Below are positions 53,252-62,622 of a DNA stretch of 64,000 nucleotides, piece after piece. The DNA comes from Falsiroseomonas frigidaquae (GTDB taxonomy: Bacteria; Pseudomonadota; Alphaproteobacteria; Acetobacterales; Acetobacteraceae). The number at the start of each line of letters is the position of its first letter. Position 1 is the first letter of the stretch. The position numbers were made by a program, and so were the translations under genes. The stretch covers positions 186,001-250,000 of the forward strand of contig NZ_JAAVTX010000008.1 in NCBI RefSeq assembly GCF_012163145.1. The letters are read 5' to 3'. The notes beneath the pieces were generated by a model. It saw nothing but the letters and a program-made list of their open reading frames with translations, was not told the origin of the DNA and made no database searches.

Positions 53252-54813
53252 CAGCGGCGCTCCAGGTTCCACAGGAACATCGCCGGGCCGCGCAGCACGC
53301 CGTGGAGGTCGGACCGCCAGGCGCTGGCCGCGGTGAACTGGCCGAGCGGCATGTAGAAGCCATCCTCCGCCGCCAGCCGGTGGATCTCATCCGAGATGCG
53401 CTTGCGCGCGGCATCATCCTGCGCGCGCGCGAATTCCCGCCGCAGCCGCTCCACCTCCGCATTCTCCGGCCACCCCGCAAACCCGCCGACACGACCGGCG
53501 CCGTTAACAAAAGGGTTCAGCAGCGGGGACTGCATGTCAGGCACCGTGTTGGTGGTGTGCGCCAGGTTCCAGCCCTCCTGCCGCGCGCGGCGGCCGAAAT
53601 AGGTGTTCAGGTCCATGCTCTGCAGATCGACGTTGAAGCCGAGCTGCGTCAGCAGCCCCTGCGAGACCAGGCCCAGCGCCGCGATGCCCGGCGCATCGGC
53701 CGGGTGGATGATGGCGACGGGGCGGGACAGGTCCGCGCCGCTCTCCCGCAGCATCCGCCGAGCGGCCTCCAGGTCGGTCGCCGACGGCATGCCGGCCGTG
53801 GTCTCCAGCGGCGTGCCGCAGCCGAACATGGACCGGCATTCACGGGCATATTCGGGCCGCCCGGCGACGGCCGCCAGGTAGTCCGCCTGGTTCACCGCCA
53901 GCATTACGGCACGCCGCACCTGCGGGTTGTCGAAGGGCGGGTGCAGGTGGTTGAAGCGCAGGATGCCCTGGTAGCCATAGGGGGAGACGGTGGCGACCGT
54001 CACCGCGCGGTTCCGCTCCAGGATCGGCAGCACATCGGCGGGCAGGCGTTCCACATAGTCGATCTCACCCGTGGTCAGTGCGCTGACCTGGGTGGAGACA
54101 TCCGGCATGGCGAGCAGTTCGATGCGTTCCATCCGCGCCACCTTGCCGCCGCTGGCCCAGACCGCGGGCTCCGGCCGGGGACGGTAGGCCGCGTTGCGGG
54201 TGACGACGATGCGATCCCCGGGGCGATATTCCTCGGCCACGAAGCGATAGGGGCCGCTGCCCATCACCTCCGTCACCGGCCGCGTCGGCGGCGTGGCGGC
54301 AAGGCGCGCGGGCATCATCATCGGCACCATGGCGCCGGGCTTGCCGAGGGCCTGCAGCACCAGTCCGAAGGGCTCGCGCAGCACCAGGCGGAAAGTCTTC
54401 GCGTCCACCACGTCGAGGCTGGCGCTGGCGCGCATCATCGCGCCACCCAGCGCGTCCCGCGCGCCCCAGCGACGCAGGGATGCCACGCAATCCTCCGCCG
54501 TGACGGCGCTTCCATCATGCCAGGCAAGGCCGTCACGGAGGACAAAAGTCCAGGTCAGGCCGTCCGCGCTGCGCTCCCACCGCTCCAGCATCTGCGGCGT
54601 CGGCTCCCACCGGTCATTCACCGCGACCAGCGTGTCGAAGACCAGGTAGGCGAAGTCGCGGGTGGTGAAGCTGGTGGTGAAGTGGGGGTCCAGCACCGTG
54701 GTCAGCGTCTCCGGCGCCACGCGCAGGGTACGGGCGCGGTCGGGCTGCTGCGCCACGGCGGGCGTGGCGGCCAGCAGCGCGGCGGCAAGTAGGGAAAGGA
54801 CGGGACGCGGCAT
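53251..54813 (-). CDS. family 5 extracellular solute-binding protein (peptide/nickel type ABC)
   Basis: 520 residues from the ATG at 54811-54813, after AGGAGAA. Signal peptide to about 21 (TPAVAQ). SBP_bac_5 signature: RTLRVAPETLTTVLDPHFTTSFTTRDFAYLVFDTLVAVNDR, WTFVLRDGLAWHDGSAVTAEDCVASLRRW near 82, GSGPYRFVAEEYRPGDRIVVTRN near 180, VRRAVMLAVNQADYLAAVAG near 290 and a C-terminal AASAWRSDLHGVLRGPAMFLWNLERR. A peptide, opine or other small molecule is the ligand. It is coupled to the adenosine-deaminase gene downstream and diverges from idnD. No permease genes are adjacent. Confidence 0.88.
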   Translation of the reverse strand: MPRPVLSLLAAALLAATPAVAQQPDRARTLRVAPETLTTVLDPHFTTSFTTRDFAYLVFDTLVAVNDRWEPTPQMLERWERSADGLTWTFVLRDGLAWHDGSAVTAEDCVASLRRWGARDALGGAMMRASASLDVVDAKTFRLVLREPFGLVLQALGKPGAMVPMMMPARLAATPPTRPVTEVMGSGPYRFVAEEYRPGDRIVVTRNAAYRPRPEPAVWASGGKVARMERIELLAMPDVSTQVSALTTGEIDYVERLPADVLPILERNRAVTVATVSPYGYQGILRFNHLHPPFDNPQVRRAVMLAVNQADYLAAVAGRPEYARECRSMFGCGTPLETTAGMPSATDLEAARRMLRESGADLSRPVAIIHPADAPGIAALGLVSQGLLTQLGFNVDLQSMDLNTYFGRRARQEGWNLAHTTNTVPDMQSPLLNPFVNGAGRVGGFAGWPENAEVERLRREFARAQDDAARKRISDEIHRLAAEDGFYMPLGQFTAASAWRSDLHGVLRGPAMFLWNLERR

Positions 54814-54955
54814 GGCGCGGTTCTCCTGGTATCGAGGGTTTTTGCGCTGGCGCTTTGCGGCGAACCTGACGCCTGGCCCCGGCACCGTCAATGCGGGCGA
54901 AGCTTGATCGCGGGCCGCTAAAGCCCCAAGCATCGGAGCATCGGGAGGACCAGAC

Positions 54956-55996
54956 ATGCTGCCGGCCAAGGCCATCATCATCCACGCCGCGCGCGACCTG
55001 CGCGTGGAGGAACGGGATTCCACGCCGCCCGGCCCGGGCGAGGTGGCGGTGCGAATCCGCCAGGGCGGCATCTGCGGGTCCGACCTGCACTACTACCTGC
55101 ATGGCGGCTTCGGCGTGGTACGGGTGCGCCAGCCCATGGTGCTGGGGCATGAGATCGCCGGCGAGGTTTCAGCATTGGGCGACGGCGTCGCCGGGCTGGC
55201 TATTGGCGACAAGGTGGCGGTCAATCCCTCCCTCCCCTGCGGCGCCTGCCGCTACTGCCTGGCGGGGCAGGCGCAGCATTGCCTCGACATGCGCTTCTAC
55301 GGCAGCGCGATGCGGATGCCGCATGTCGATGGCGGCTTCCGGCAGCACCTGGTCTGCGATGCGACCCAGGCGGTGAAGCTGCCGGCCGACATGCCGTTGC
55401 AGCGCGCGGCCTTCGCGGAGCCTCTGGCCGTTTGCCTGCACGCGGCGCGCCAGGCCGGGCCGTTGCTGGGCGCGCGCGTGCTGATCACCGGCGCCGGTCC
55501 CATCGGCATGCTTTGTCTATTGGTGGCGCGCCATGCGGGAGCAAGGCAGGTGGTGATGACGGACCTTGCGCCGAAGCCGCTGGCCCTGGCCCGCGAATTG
55601 GGGGCCGATGCCACGCATGACCTGCGGGCGGAGCCGGAGGCGCTGGCGCCCTATGGCGCGGACAAGGGCACCTTCGACGTGGTCTTCGAATGCGCCGGCA
55701 GCGGCCTGGCGCTGGCGGGTGCCATCGCCGCGGCACGGCCCGGGGCCACCATCGTGCAGGTCGGCATCGGCGGCGATGCCTCCGTGCCGCTGAACACGCT
55801 GGTGGCGAAGGAGATCACGCTGCGCGGCACTTTTCGGTTCCACGATGAATTCGCGCTGGCGGTGGATGCCCTGGCGCGTGGCGCGATCGACCCGATGAAG
55901 CTGCTGACGGAGGTGGTGCCGATGGAGGATGCGGTGGCCGCCTTCGACCTCGCCGCCGACCGATCCCGCGCCATGAAGGTGCAGTTGGCGCTGTAG
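54956..55996 (+). CDS. idnD: L-idonate 5-dehydrogenase-like zinc alcohol dehydrogenase
   Basis: 346 residues. Medium-chain dehydrogenase; IdnD oxidises L-idonate at C5 to 5-keto-D-gluconate using NAD(P). Catalytic zinc Cys in GGICGSDLHYYLHGG (Cys40), GHEIAGEV (His65, Glu66), structural zinc cluster CGACRYCLAGQAQHC near 95 and the Rossmann motif GAGPIGMLCLLVA near 180. Compared with E. coli IdnD as I know it, shared blocks include DMRFYGSAM, PHVDGGF, FAEPLAV and EITLRGTFRF, so idonate or a related polyol is the best guess. Sorbitol or other polyols remain possible. A 168-bp palindromic element begins within its stop codon. Confidence 0.8.
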   Translation: MLPAKAIIIHAARDLRVEERDSTPPGPGEVAVRIRQGGICGSDLHYYLHGGFGVVRVRQPMVLGHEIAGEVSALGDGVAGLAIGDKVAVNPSLPCGACRYCLAGQAQHCLDMRFYGSAMRMPHVDGGFRQHLVCDATQAVKLPADMPLQRAAFAEPLAVCLHAARQAGPLLGARVLITGAGPIGMLCLLVARHAGARQVVMTDLAPKPLALARELGADATHDLRAEPEALAPYGADKGTFDVVFECAGSGLALAGAIAAARPGATIVQVGIGGDASVPLNTLVAKEITLRGTFRFHDEFALAVDALARGAIDPMKLLTEVVPMEDAVAAFDLAADRSRAMKVQLAL

Positions 55997-56160
55997 GGCC
56001 TGTGGACGGTTGGGGCCGGGATGCGGCCGGCGAGGGATTTTTCGGGCTGGGCAGGAAGACAGCGAAGCCGATGGCAGTCCATCGGCGAGCATGGCTGACG
56101 CACCCAGCGCGGAAAATCACCACCGGACGCGCCCGCGGCCCGGCCGTCCACAGGCCCTAC
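55993..56160. repeat. 168-bp symmetric palindromic element overlapping the idnD stop
   Basis: The ends 55993-56009 and 56144-56160 are a perfect 17-bp inverted repeat. The symmetry centre (between 56076 and 56077) is marked by GCCGATGG/CCATCGGC around CAGT (56067-56086). Arms match imperfectly for about 60 bp inward from each end (with a one-base shift). It starts inside the last codons of idnD and ends 50 bp before the ggt start. Confidence 0.8.
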
Positions 56161-56210
56161 CCCCCTTCCCGCATCCGCCATCGCGGACCAGACTGCGCGG
56201 CGTGCAGCAG

Positions 56211-57917
56211 ATGGGTCCGGCGATGGCATCGGTTTCGGTAGGGCGGAACGGCTTCCCCCTCAATCTGGAGAAGACGCCCGCCACCGGGTCCCGCGGGGTG
56301 GTCACCAGCAACCACCCCATGGCCTCCGCCGCCGGCGCGCAGGTGCTGCTGGAGGGCGGCAATGCGGTGGATGCCGCCATCGCCACGCTGTTTGCGCTGA
56401 CGGTGGTGGAGCCGATGATGGTCGGCATCCTCGGCGGCGGCGTCGGCCATGTCCGCATGGCGGATGGGCGGCACGCCGTGGTCGATGGCCTGTCCACCGC
56501 ACCGGCCGCCGCCACACCCGACATGTATACGCCGCGCACCGACGTGCCGCCGGAGGAGCGGGAGGTGGAGGGCCGCACCAATGCCATCGGTGCGCTTTCC
56601 GTCGCCGTGCCGGCCTCGCTGCGCGGCTGGGCGCAGACGCTGGCGCGCTTCGGCACCTGGTCGCTGGCGGATGTGATGGCGCCGGCCATCCACCTCGCCG
56701 CGAACGGCTTTCGCGTCACGCCCTACCTCTCCGACTGCATCGGCGATGCCGCGGCGGACCTTTCCCGCGACACGGACCTGGCGGCGCGCTTCCTGCCGGG
56801 CGGCGTGAAGCGCGCGGCCGGGGAACGCCTGGTCCAGGGCGCCTATGCGGAGACGCTGCGCGCCATTGCCAAGCACGGCCCGGACCTGCTGCATGACGGC
56901 GCGCTCGGCGGGCTGGTGGCCGATGCGCTGGCCAGCGCGGGCGGCATCATCACCCGCGACGATTTACGCGCCAGCCGCCCCATCGAGCGCGCCCCGATCG
57001 GCGCGCAGTATCGCGGCTACGAGGTCTTCGCCCCGCCGCCCCCGGCCTCCGCCGGCGTGCATGTGGCGCAGATGCTGAACGTGCTGGACGGCTTCGACAT
57101 CGCCGGCATGGGCTTCGGCACGGTGGAATCCTGGCACCTGGTGGCGGAGGTGCTGAAGATGGCCTTCGCCGATCGCGCGGTGGCCACTGCCGACCCGGAT
57201 TTCGTCTCCGTGCCGGTGGAGAAGTTGACCTCCCGCGCCTATGCCGATCTGCGCCGCGCGGAGATCGACCTGGCGCGGGCGCAGGCCTGGGCGGCGCATC
57301 CCTCGCTGGGGGAATCGAACTGCACCACGCATCTGACGGTGGCCGATGCGGCGGGCAATATCGTCGCCACCACGCAGACCATCAACGCGCTGTTCGGCGC
57401 GCGCATCGCGATCCCCGGCACCGGGCTGATCGCCAACAACTACATGCACAATTTCGACCCGCGGCCGGGCCTCGCTTTGTCCGTGCAGCCGGGCAAGCGG
57501 GTCTATACCTCCATGGCGCCGACGATAGCGCTAAAGGATGGCAAGGCCGCCTTCGCGCTCGGCCTGCCGGGCGGGCTGAAGATTTTTCCGTCTGCCTTCC
57601 AGGCGGTGCTGAACCTGATCGACCATGGCATGACGCTGCAACAGGCCGTGGAAGCGCCGCGCATCTGGACGCAGGGCCTGGCGCTGGAGCTGGAGCCGGC
57701 GGTGCCGGACGCAGTTGCGGCAGCGCTCGCCGCGCGCGGCCATGCGGTGCGGCGCGTCGCGACGATCGGCGGCGGCATGAACGGCATCGCTTTCAACGAC
57801 GACGGCACGATGACGGGCGCCGCCTGCTGGCGCGCCGATGGATCGGTGGTGGCACTGGGCGGCGGGCTGGCACGAGCCGGCGTGCGCTTCGTGCTGGAAA
57901 CCGCGAAACCTGTTTGA
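56211..57917 (+). CDS. ggt: gamma-glutamyltransferase family protein
   Basis: 568 residues, N-terminal nucleophile hydrolase. GGT cleaves gamma-glutamyl bonds (for example glutathione) and transfers the glutamyl to water or amino acids. N-terminal GVVTSNHPMASAAGAQVLLEGGNAVDAAIATLFALTVVEP near 28, GGGVGHVRM, and the autoprocessing/catalytic Thr in ESNCTTHLTVADAAGNIVATTQTINALFG near 370 define large and small subunits; PGGLKIFPSAFQAVLNLIDHGMTLQQAVEAPRIW near 460 is also typical. There is no signal peptide visible, so cytoplasmic, unlike the exported E. coli enzyme. Start 56211 (or 56223) is weakly supported by ribosome site. Confidence 0.86.
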   Translation: MGPAMASVSVGRNGFPLNLEKTPATGSRGVVTSNHPMASAAGAQVLLEGGNAVDAAIATLFALTVVEPMMVGILGGGVGHVRMADGRHAVVDGLSTAPAAATPDMYTPRTDVPPEEREVEGRTNAIGALSVAVPASLRGWAQTLARFGTWSLADVMAPAIHLAANGFRVTPYLSDCIGDAAADLSRDTDLAARFLPGGVKRAAGERLVQGAYAETLRAIAKHGPDLLHDGALGGLVADALASAGGIITRDDLRASRPIERAPIGAQYRGYEVFAPPPPASAGVHVAQMLNVLDGFDIAGMGFGTVESWHLVAEVLKMAFADRAVATADPDFVSVPVEKLTSRAYADLRRAEIDLARAQAWAAHPSLGESNCTTHLTVADAAGNIVATTQTINALFGARIAIPGTGLIANNYMHNFDPRPGLALSVQPGKRVYTSMAPTIALKDGKAAFALGLPGGLKIFPSAFQAVLNLIDHGMTLQQAVEAPRIWTQGLALELEPAVPDAVAAALAARGHAVRRVATIGGGMNGIAFNDDGTMTGAACWRADGSVVALGGGLARAGVRFVLETAKPV

Positions 57918-57936
57918 CCCTCCCCAGGATCGAGAC

Positions 57937-58902
57937 ATGACCCAGAAGATTGCCCTGCTGCAGCCCATCGCCGGCGAGATGGCCGAGATCATCCAGTCCC
58001 TGCTGCCCGAGGGTTTTTCCGCCACCGCCGTGAAGGGCCGCAGCGTCGAGGATCTGAAGGCCGAGGTCGCCGATGCCGACTATGCGCTGTGGTGGGACGT
58101 GCCCGTGCCGGCGGAGGTGCTGGCCGCCGGGCCGAAGCTGAAGCTGCTGCACAAATGGGGTGTGGGCATCGACAACATCGACCTGGACTATTGCCGCCAG
58201 CACGGCATCCAGGTGGCGCGCACCACCGGCAGCAATGCGGCGCCCGTCGCGGATTTCACCATCGGCCTGATGCTGGCCTTGGCGCGCCGCATCGTGCCCG
58301 CGCATAACAGCACCGCCGCCGGCGGCTGGGCGAAGAACGAGGTGTGGAAGCAGTCGGTGATGCTGACCGGCAAGACCGTGGGCATCATCGGCCTCGGCGC
58401 CATCGGCAAGGGCGTCGCGAAGCGGCTGCAGGGCTTTGATTGCCGCGTGCTGTACTACAGCCGCACCAGGCTGCCGGAGGATCAGGCGCGTGCGCTGGGC
58501 GTCGAATACCGCGCGCTGGACGATCTGCTGGCGGAGGTCGACTTCCTGTCGCTGAACTGCCCGCTGACGCCGGAGACCGCCGGCATGATCAACGCGGCGG
58601 CACTCGCAAAAATGAAGCCGAGCGCGATGCTGATCAACGTCGCGCGCGGCGGCGTGGTGGTGGAGGCGGATCTCGTCGCCGCGCTGAAGTCCGGCACCAT
58701 CCGTGCCGCGGCGGTGGATGTCTTCGACCAGGAGCCGCCGCCCGCCGACCACCCGCTGCTGCACATGGACAACGTGATCGTCACGCCGCATTGCGCCAGC
58801 ACCGCCTACGAGAACAGCCGCCGCAGCATCCAGCACTGGCTGGGCAACATGGTGCGCGTTTCGAAGGGCGAGCCGATCCCGGAGCAAGACAGGGTGGTGT
58901 GA
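57937..58902 (+). CDS. D-isomer-specific 2-hydroxyacid dehydrogenase
   Basis: 321 residues, from the ATG at 57937, 19 bp after the ggt stop. NAD-dependent enzyme reducing 2-oxoacids or oxidising D-2-hydroxyacids; the family includes phosphoglycerate, lactate, glyoxylate and hydroxypyruvate enzymes. Rossmann motif VGIIGLGAIGKGVAKRL near 150, the active-site Arg in INVARGGVVVEADL (near 235), Glu in DVFDQEPP near 264 and His in TPHCASTAYENS near 287 are in place. Substrate is unknown. A KWGVGIDNIDL segment near 70 and absence of an ACT domain argue against SerA. It may be co-transcribed with ggt. Convergent with the creatininase gene; two hairpins lie between. Confidence 0.88.
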   Translation: MTQKIALLQPIAGEMAEIIQSLLPEGFSATAVKGRSVEDLKAEVADADYALWWDVPVPAEVLAAGPKLKLLHKWGVGIDNIDLDYCRQHGIQVARTTGSNAAPVADFTIGLMLALARRIVPAHNSTAAGGWAKNEVWKQSVMLTGKTVGIIGLGAIGKGVAKRLQGFDCRVLYYSRTRLPEDQARALGVEYRALDDLLAEVDFLSLNCPLTPETAGMINAAALAKMKPSAMLINVARGGVVVEADLVAALKSGTIRAAAVDVFDQEPPPADHPLLHMDNVIVTPHCASTAYENSRRSIQHWLGNMVRVSKGEPIPEQDRVV

Positions 58903-58906
58903 ATCT

Positions 58907-58995
58907 CCCTCCCCCGCAGAGCGGGGGAGGGTCGGGGTGCGGGCTAGGCGCGTGCAAACCCCCACCCAACCCTCCCCCGCAAAAGCTGGGGAGGG
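58907..58995. repeat. inverted pair of GC hairpins between convergent genes
   Basis: CCCTCCCCCGC/GCGGGGGAGGG (58907-58917 and 58921-58931, perfect) and a second, one-mismatch copy with CCCTCCCCCGC (58970-58980) and GCTGGGGAGGG (58985-58995). The two copies are mirror images of one short repeat element and probably terminate transcription of both genes. Confidence 0.75.
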
Positions 58996-59004
58996 CTCAG
59001 GGCA

Positions 59005-59817
59005 TCACTGCTTCGCGTAGTGGTGGCAGAAGCCCGCGCCGATCTCCGTCAGCCGGTCCGCGATCAGCTTGCCGCTCTCCGCGCTGCACAGCCGCGGATC
59101 GCCCGTGCCGAGGCCGTTCGGGCTGACCGCGTCATACTCGATCGGCACCGTCACCTCCGCCCCCTGGAAGCTCAGCGAGCCCCAGCCCTGGAAGGGCAGG
59201 CCGAGCGCAGTCGGGTTGCCGCTGCGCGGTTCCGGGATCAGATCCGTGCGGATGCGCTCGGGGAACAGGTGCATACCGAGGCTCGTCAGCGGATCGGCGC
59301 CGTGGCTGGACACCGCCTTCGCCTTCTCCGCACCCAGCAGCTTCGGCATCTCCGCATAGGCGATGCGCCACAGATACAGCGCCGGGATCACCAGCCCGGT
59401 CTTGTGCATCACCGCGCGCGTCGCCTCGTTCACCACGTTGACGTTGCCGCCGTGCCCGTTGATGACGATGAGCTTCGTCAGCTTGTGCCGCAGCAGTTCC
59501 CCGAACATCTCGTCCAGCACCGCCCGGAAGGTGGCGGCGGACAGCGCGATGCCGCCGGGCATCGGGCCGAAGAAATCGCCCTTGCCGAAGGGCAGCACGG
59601 GCGCGACCACGGTGCGCGTGCCTTCCGCCGTGGCGCGCAGCGCGATCAGCTCGGCCATCTTCTCGGCCAGGAAATAATCGCCCATCGGCGCATGAGGGCC
59701 CTGGTCCTCGTGGCTGCCCATCGGCAGCAGGATCACCGGGTTCTGCGGATAGAGCGTGCGGGCCTCGTCGCCCGTGATCTCGCCCATGCGGACTTTCGTC
59801 GGCGATATCTCAGTCAT
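59005..59817 (-). CDS. creatininase family protein
   Basis: 270 residues from the ATG at 59815-59817, after GAGGAA. Metal-dependent amidohydrolases of this family include creatinine amidohydrolase and mycofactocin peptidase MftE. Metal ligands appear in LLPMGSHEDQGPHAPMGDYFLAEKMAE near 30 (Glu, His, Asp), VINGHGGNVNVVNEA near 125 and the C-terminal SSHGADPLTSLGMHLFPE near 170. The substrate is unknown. It is the last gene of the ABC transporter unit and follows the ATPase by 13 bp, so a role in processing the imported amide or peptide is reasonable (inference). Confidence 0.87.
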   Translation of the reverse strand: MTEISPTKVRMGEITGDEARTLYPQNPVILLPMGSHEDQGPHAPMGDYFLAEKMAELIALRATAEGTRTVVAPVLPFGKGDFFGPMPGGIALSAATFRAVLDEMFGELLRHKLTKLIVINGHGGNVNVVNEATRAVMHKTGLVIPALYLWRIAYAEMPKLLGAEKAKAVSSHGADPLTSLGMHLFPERIRTDLIPEPRSGNPTALGLPFQGWGSLSFQGAEVTVPIEYDAVSPNGLGTGDPRLCSAESGKLIADRLTEIGAGFCHHYAKQ

Positions 59818-59830
59818 GCTGGCGGGTTCC

Positions 59831-60805
59831 TCAGTTGATCTCATCGGCACGGATGCAGGCGACACGATGCGCCGCGCTGCCGAATTCGCGAAGGGGGGGC
59901 ACGGTCTCCGCGCATTCGGGCCGGGCATGACGGCAGCGGGTGCGGAACACGCAGCCGGACGGCGGATTGGTCGGGCTGGGCGGCTCGCCCGGCAGGATTT
60001 CCCGCGTCAGCCGCCGTGCCGGGTCCAGCATCGGCGTCGCCGAAAGCAGCGCACGGGTATAGGGGTGCGATGGCCGGGCAAAGACCTCCGCAACCGGCCC
60101 CTCCTCCATGACCCGGCCGAGATACATGACGATGACGCGGTCACACAGGTGCCGCACCACCGGCAGGTCGTGGCTGATGAACAGCATCGCCAGGCCAAGG
60201 TCGCGCCGCAGCTCCGCCAGCAGCTTCACCACCTGCGCCTGGATCGAGACATCCAGCGCCGAGACCGGCTCATCCGCCACCAGGAAATCCGGGTTCGTCG
60301 CCAACGCCCGCGCGATGCCGAGCCGCTGGCGCTGACCGCCGGAGAATTCATGCGGATAGGCGCCGAGCCGCTGCGGATCGAGCCCGACGCGCACGAACAT
60401 CTCCGTCAATTGCGCGCGCCGTTCGGCGGCAGAGAGGTTCGTGTGGATCGCCAGCCCATCCTCGACCTGCGCGCCGATGGTGCGTCGGGCATCCAGGCTG
60501 CCGAAGGGGTCCTGGAAGACGATCCCCATGCGCGCACGCAGCGCCCGCCAGGCGGCGCTGCCGGGCTTCGGCAGCGCCTGGCCATCGAAGCGCACCGCAC
60601 CGCCCGTGGCGGCCAGCAGCCCCAGCAGCAGGCGGCCCAGCGTGGATTTGCCGCTGCCGCTTTCGCCGACCACCCCCAACGCCTCGCCCCGCGCCACCGT
60701 CGCGTCCACGCCGGCCACCGCCCGCACCGGGCGGCCGCGGGCGAGGATGCCGCGCGGCGCGAAGCTCATCTCGACTTGCTCGGCGACAACCAGCGGCTCG
60801 CTCAT
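59831..60805 (-). CDS. ABC transporter ATP-binding protein (oligopeptide type, F subunit)
   Basis: 324 residues. Walker [20 protein letters not shown] near 55, Q-loop VFQDPFGSLDARRTIG near 92, signature EFSGGQRQRLGIARALA near 157, Walker B FLVADEPVSALDVS near 180 and the H-loop ISHDLPVVRHLCD near 207. The C-terminal extension with PPSGCVFRTRCRHARPECAETVP is the oligo/dipeptide-type Cys-rich tail (Fe-S or zinc-binding in DppF/OppF). The ATG at 60803-60805 overlaps the stop of the permease-ATPase fusion (ATGA). It works with the 60802-62622 and 62619-63569 subunits and the partial binding protein at 63569. Confidence 0.94.
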   Translation of the reverse strand: MSEPLVVAEQVEMSFAPRGILARGRPVRAVAGVDATVARGEALGVVGESGSGKSTLGRLLLGLLAATGGAVRFDGQALPKPGSAAWRALRARMGIVFQDPFGSLDARRTIGAQVEDGLAIHTNLSAAERRAQLTEMFVRVGLDPQRLGAYPHEFSGGQRQRLGIARALATNPDFLVADEPVSALDVSIQAQVVKLLAELRRDLGLAMLFISHDLPVVRHLCDRVIVMYLGRVMEEGPVAEVFARPSHPYTRALLSATPMLDPARRLTREILPGEPPSPTNPPSGCVFRTRCRHARPECAETVPPLREFGSAAHRVACIRADEIN

Positions 60806-62622
60806 GCGCTCAGCTCCCGCCAGCGCACGCAGCGCACCGCCTGGCCTTGAACCTCCTCGAGCGGTGGCGGCGTTTCGCAGGCCGCGGTGGCGAAGGCGCA
60901 ACGCGGCGCGAAGCGGCAGCCGGGCGGCCAGCGGTCGGGGCGCGGCACCACGCCCGGAATCCCCTCCGGCTCCGCATCGCCATCCGGCACGGCGGCCAGC
61001 AGCGCGCGCGTATAGGGGTGCAGCGGTCTGGCGAAGACCTGGTCCACCGGGCCGCGCTCCACCACCTGCGCCGCGTACATCACCACCACATCCTCGGCCA
61101 CTTCCGCGACCACGCCGAGCGAATGGGTGATGAGCACCAGGCCCATCCCCTCCTCGCGCCGCAGTTCCGCCAGCAGGTCGAGGATTGCGGCCTGCACGGT
61201 CACGTCCAGCGCCGTGGTCGGCTCATCCGCGATCAGCAGGCGCGGCTTGTTGGCGATGGCCATGGCGATCATCACCCGCTGCCGCATGCCGCCCGAAAGC
61301 TCATGCGGATAGGCGCGCGCGCGCCGTTCCGGGTCCGCGATGCCGACGCGCTTCAGCAGCGCCACCGCTTCCGCGCTCGCCTGCGCCGCCGGCACCTCGC
61401 GATGCGCGCGGATCGCCTCCGCCACCTGGTCGCCGACGCGATGCACCGGGTTCAGGCTGCTCATCGGGTCCTGGAAGACCATCGCCATGGCACCGCCGCG
61501 CAGCTTTCGGCGCGCGTCCTCCGGCATCCGCAGCAGGTCCTCGCCATCCAGGCGCGCGACGCCGGCCGCGACACGCGCGGCCGGTGGCAGCAGGCCCATG
61601 ATGGCGGTGGCCGCCATGGATTTGCCGGAGCCGCTCTCGCCCACGATCGCCAGCGTGCGCCCGGCATCGAGCCGGAAGCCGAGGTCATCGACCGGCCGGA
61701 TGATGCCGCCGGGCACTGCGATCTCCACCGTCAGCCCCTGCACATCCAGCAGCGGCTGCGGCGCGGCGGGGGCCGGGAACAGGCCGGGCAGCAGCCGGTC
61801 CACCAGCCGCAGCTTCGGGGCGCCGCCGCCGCCGCGCTTGTCCGCCACATCACGCACGGCGTCGCACAGCAGGTTCATCGCCAGGATGGTGATGGTGAGC
61901 GCCAGGCAGGGCCAGAGCAGCAGCATCGGCGCCTGTTCCATGGTGGCGCGCGCACCGCGAATCATCAGCCCCCAGCTCGGCGTCGGCGGCACCACGCCAA
62001 GGCCGAGGAAGGACAGCCCGCTTTCCAGCACCACGGCGGAAGCCACCGCCAGCGAGACCTGCACCAGCACCGGCCCGGCGATGTTCGGCAACACGGTGCG
62101 CAGCAGGATGCGCGGCGTGCGGGCACCCAGCGCGCGCACCGCTTCCACGAAATCCTGCCCGCGCGCCGAGAGCACCTCCGCAAAACTCACGCGGATGAAG
62201 CCCGGCAGGTACAGCACGGACAGCACCAGGATCAGCGTGCCCGTCCCCGGGCCGAGCAAGGTCACCACCAGCAGCGCCAGCAGCACCGGCGGGAAGCACA
62301 GCACCACATCCGCGCCGCGGATCGCCAGCACCTCCACCAGCCCGCGGAACCAGCCGCCGAGCAGCCCCAGCGCCGTGCCGATCACCGCCGCGATGGCAGC
62401 CGAGGCGAAGGCCACCGCGAGCGAGGATCGCGCGCCCCAGATCAGGCGGGACATCACATCGCGCCCGAACTCGTCCCGCCCCATCGGGCTGCCGGGCACA
62501 TAGGCCGCCAGGCGGTTCGCCACATCCTGCCGCACCGGGTCCATCAGCGGCAGCAGCGGCGCCAGCGCCGCGATCAGCACGATCAGCCCGACGATCGCCG
62601 CCGGAAACCACAGCCGCCTCAT
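60802..62622 (-). CDS. fused ABC permease (C type) and ATPase (D type) of a peptide-type transporter
   Basis: 606 residues: residues 1-275 are a DppC-like permease with six hydrophobic segments (for example [26 protein letters not shown] near 47, the EAA-like loop [23 protein letters not shown] near 153), and residues 295-606 are a DppD-like ATPase with Walker [19 protein letters not shown] near 326, signature [16 protein letters not shown] near 444 and Walker [14 protein letters not shown] near 466, ending in a Cys-rich tail [14 protein letters not shown]. In most bacteria these are separate genes; fusion is known in some dipeptide/nickel systems. Overlaps both neighbours by four bases. Confidence 0.94.
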   Translation of the reverse strand: MRRLWFPAAIVGLIVLIAALAPLLPLMDPVRQDVANRLAAYVPGSPMGRDEFGRDVMSRLIWGARSSLAVAFASAAIAAVIGTALGLLGGWFRGLVEVLAIRGADVVLCFPPVLLALLVVTLLGPGTGTLILVLSVLYLPGFIRVSFAEVLSARGQDFVEAVRALGARTPRILLRTVLPNIAGPVLVQVSLAVASAVVLESGLSFLGLGVVPPTPSWGLMIRGARATMEQAPMLLLWPCLALTITILAMNLLCDAVRDVADKRGGGGAPKLRLVDRLLPGLFPAPAAPQPLLDVQGLTVEIAVPGGIIRPVDDLGFRLDAGRTLAIVGESGSGKSMAATAIMGLLPPAARVAAGVARLDGEDLLRMPEDARRKLRGGAMAMVFQDPMSSLNPVHRVGDQVAEAIRAHREVPAAQASAEAVALLKRVGIADPERRARAYPHELSGGMRQRVMIAMAIANKPRLLIADEPTTALDVTVQAAILDLLAELRREEGMGLVLITHSLGVVAEVAEDVVVMYAAQVVERGPVDQVFARPLHPYTRALLAAVPDGDAEPEGIPGVVPRPDRWPPGCRFAPRCAFATAACETPPPLEEVQGQAVRCVRWRELSA

